Source: Acanthosepion lycidas (Eukaryota > Mollusca > Cephalopoda > Sepiida > Sepiidae). Taken from it: a DNA stretch of 64,000 nucleotides. The notes below the pieces were generated by a model. That model had not been told where the DNA came from, searched no databases, and saw nothing but the letters and a program-made list of their open reading frames with translations. This document shows, piece by piece, positions 62,690-64,000 of this stretch. Made by a program: the position numbers and the translations under genes. The stretch lies in NCBI GenBank assembly GCA_963932145.1, contig OZ010596.1, forward strand, positions 81,240,875 through 81,304,874, given 5' to 3'. Position 1 is the first letter of the stretch, and each line of letters opens with the position of its first letter.

Positions 62690-62800
62690 TGGCTGTATCA
62701 CATTGAAACACCAATTCCTGTATGATCACTGAAGTTAAGCAACTTTGAGCCTGATCAGTACCTAGATGAGTGACTGCTTGGGAAGACCAGGTGCTTTGAA
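62690..62800 (+). repeat. 5S rRNA-derived head alone
   Basis: cttatggctgtatcacattg, aaacaccaattcctgtatga, tcactgaagttaagcaactt, tgagcctgatcagtacctag, atgagtgactgcttgggaag, accaggtgctttg. It stops near the end of the 5S part, with no tRNA-like module. Confidence 0.85.
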
Positions 62801-63076
62801 AATAGGAATAGAAACTGCCAATGCTGAATCATAATTTTCTATAAGCAAATCTCACTAATTATTAAAAAAGAATTACTTTGCTGGATTCAGCTGAACTTAT
62901 TTCCTCACTTAAAAAAAAAATACCTTCATATTGGTTGAATAGAAGTTGTGTAATTGAGACTTCAGTTACACCTTATATTCAACTTAGAAATTTTGATTTT
63001 ACCACATCTGGAGTAATTTATTTTTATTTGCTGACCATTGGTTTAAACTCTCCAGACCACTACTCTGCTGGGGTGC

Positions 63077-63310
63077 AGATTTAAGGAAACCAACTCAACC
63101 CATACCAGCAATGATTGCTAAGACATTTGTTGCAATAAGAATACTGAGGAAGGTGCTGGAGATTTGAGGAAACCAGCTCTCTTCTCTCAAACTGACGCAA
63201 CAAGAATACTGAGGAAGGGATTTCATGAAACCTATTCTCACAATCAACCCCTGCCGGCAATGGTTGTCAGACATCTGGTACAACAAGAATATGGAGGAAA
63301 ATGCTGGTAA
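63077..63310. repeat. Three-unit minisatellite, about 80 bp
   Basis: Units begin at tttaaggaaaccaactcaac, tttgaggaaaccagctctct and tttcatgaaacctattctca; each ends in caa.aagaatactgaggaag.tgctgg or a variant. The middle unit lacks a central piece. Confidence 0.75.
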
Positions 63311-63474
63311 AAGAAGAAAATGCATAAATTAAGAAAATTGTCTCTATCATCTTCATTTCTATTGCTCATTTAGCACTAATATACTTTTTAAAAGGCATGA
63401 AAGCACTTCCCCCTGCGTTCTGCAAGGTACCTTTATAAAAATGTCTTGTCACAGGATCAACTGCAAGAAAACAT

Positions 63475-64000
63475 ACTGGGTGCGGTTGGTAAATTGTTGC
63501 CAGTTTTTATTTTTAAGTTCACATATGTGCATTATTTGTTTTTTGATTTTGCTGACTGCACAAGTAGAGTAGGGTCAGTTAGGCACCTTCTGTGAGGAAA
63601 AATAAAAGGCATCTTGATGCAAATTGCTCTGCCAGAAATTTGTAAACGGTATGCTGTACTCTATGGCATTTGTGATCGATGCTCCAATGCAAACATTTTG
63701 GTGTGTTTGGGTGTAAACTTGAGGACAGAGCAAAGTTGGATGAGTCTAATGGTGATTATAAAGGTGTTTAGAGTGATCACAAGTAATGGTGATGTTATGC
63801 CCCCATTCGTCTTGCCACAGGGCCTCAGTCTCAACATGAAGGTCTACATCAAGTTCCTTGAGGAGGTAGTGCTGCCTTGAGTCAAGAGGGTGGCTGCTGG
63901 AAGATGCTATCTCTGGTAACGGGACTCTGTGCCATACCACACAAGCAGGAGAACCAAGTCATGGCTGTCAGACAATTTCTGCGACCACATCACCCCTTAC
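63475..64000 (+). mobile_element. IM-family transposon, cut by window end
   Basis: Left tip gtgcggttggtaaattgttg. Coding pieces: MQIALPEICKRYAVLYGICD, NILVCLGVNLRTEQSWMSL, VITSNGDVMPPFVLPQGLSL, MKVYIKFLEEVVLP and, in another frame, PYHTSRRTKSWLSDNFCDHI. It is the best preserved N-terminal half of the family here; first catalytic Asp region near DVMPPFV. Continues beyond the window. Confidence 0.85.

Overview
This looks like one stretch of a large, AT-rich, repeat-packed animal genome. The only host gene I can recognise is the 3' part of AHI1 (jouberin), on the + strand from 7506 to 52468. Its eleven short exons carry the last WD40 repeats, a poorly conserved linker and an SH3 domain. Exon peptides match vertebrate AHI1 closely in order and spacing. 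The amino-terminal exons lie upstream of the window. The repeat content (tRNA- and 5S-rRNA-derived SINEs, IS630/mariner-like transposons, RTE and other LINEs, Penelope-like elements, long TA and CA/TG tracts) suggests a mollusc, most likely a cephalopod such as an octopus. That is inference from style, not from a species-specific marker.

Layout. 1-7505: a mariner relic (-), a 33-bp minisatellite, a pogo-like MITE, LINE pieces and SINEs, all upstream of or inside an AHI1 intron. 7506-52468: AHI1 exons of 53-160 bp separated by introns of 0.6-12.2 kb. Those introns hold a near-complete RTE-type LINE (-, about 14200-15715), four of the five IS630/mariner-like copies, five palindromic mariner MITEs with Hsmar1/MADE1-like tips, several larger foldback elements, two non-autonomous Helitrons, a solo LTR with perfect target duplications inside a LINE, and many SINEs. 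52469-52755: probable AHI1 3' UTR with an AATAAA. 52755-64000: no host gene recognised. This part holds nested LINE, SINE and Penelope-like insertions, a GC-rich palindrome, a mariner deletion derivative, more 5S-derived SINEs and the start of another IS630/mariner-like element cut by the window end.

The most distinctive material is non-coding: (i) a SINE family whose head is a 5S rRNA copy fused to a tRNA-like module; (ii) a different SINE family ending in a very similar 3' tail, suggesting one shared LINE machinery; (iii) a foldback family with a tRNA-like promoter in its centre; (iv) a composite repeat with a tRNA-like core whose 3' tail also occurs inverted at its 5' side and is sometimes tandemly repeated; and (v) near-perfect hairpins inside AHI1 introns that would be transcribed with the gene. 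All coordinates of repeats are by eye, with edges good to roughly 5-30 bp unless stated. Splice sites are read directly.
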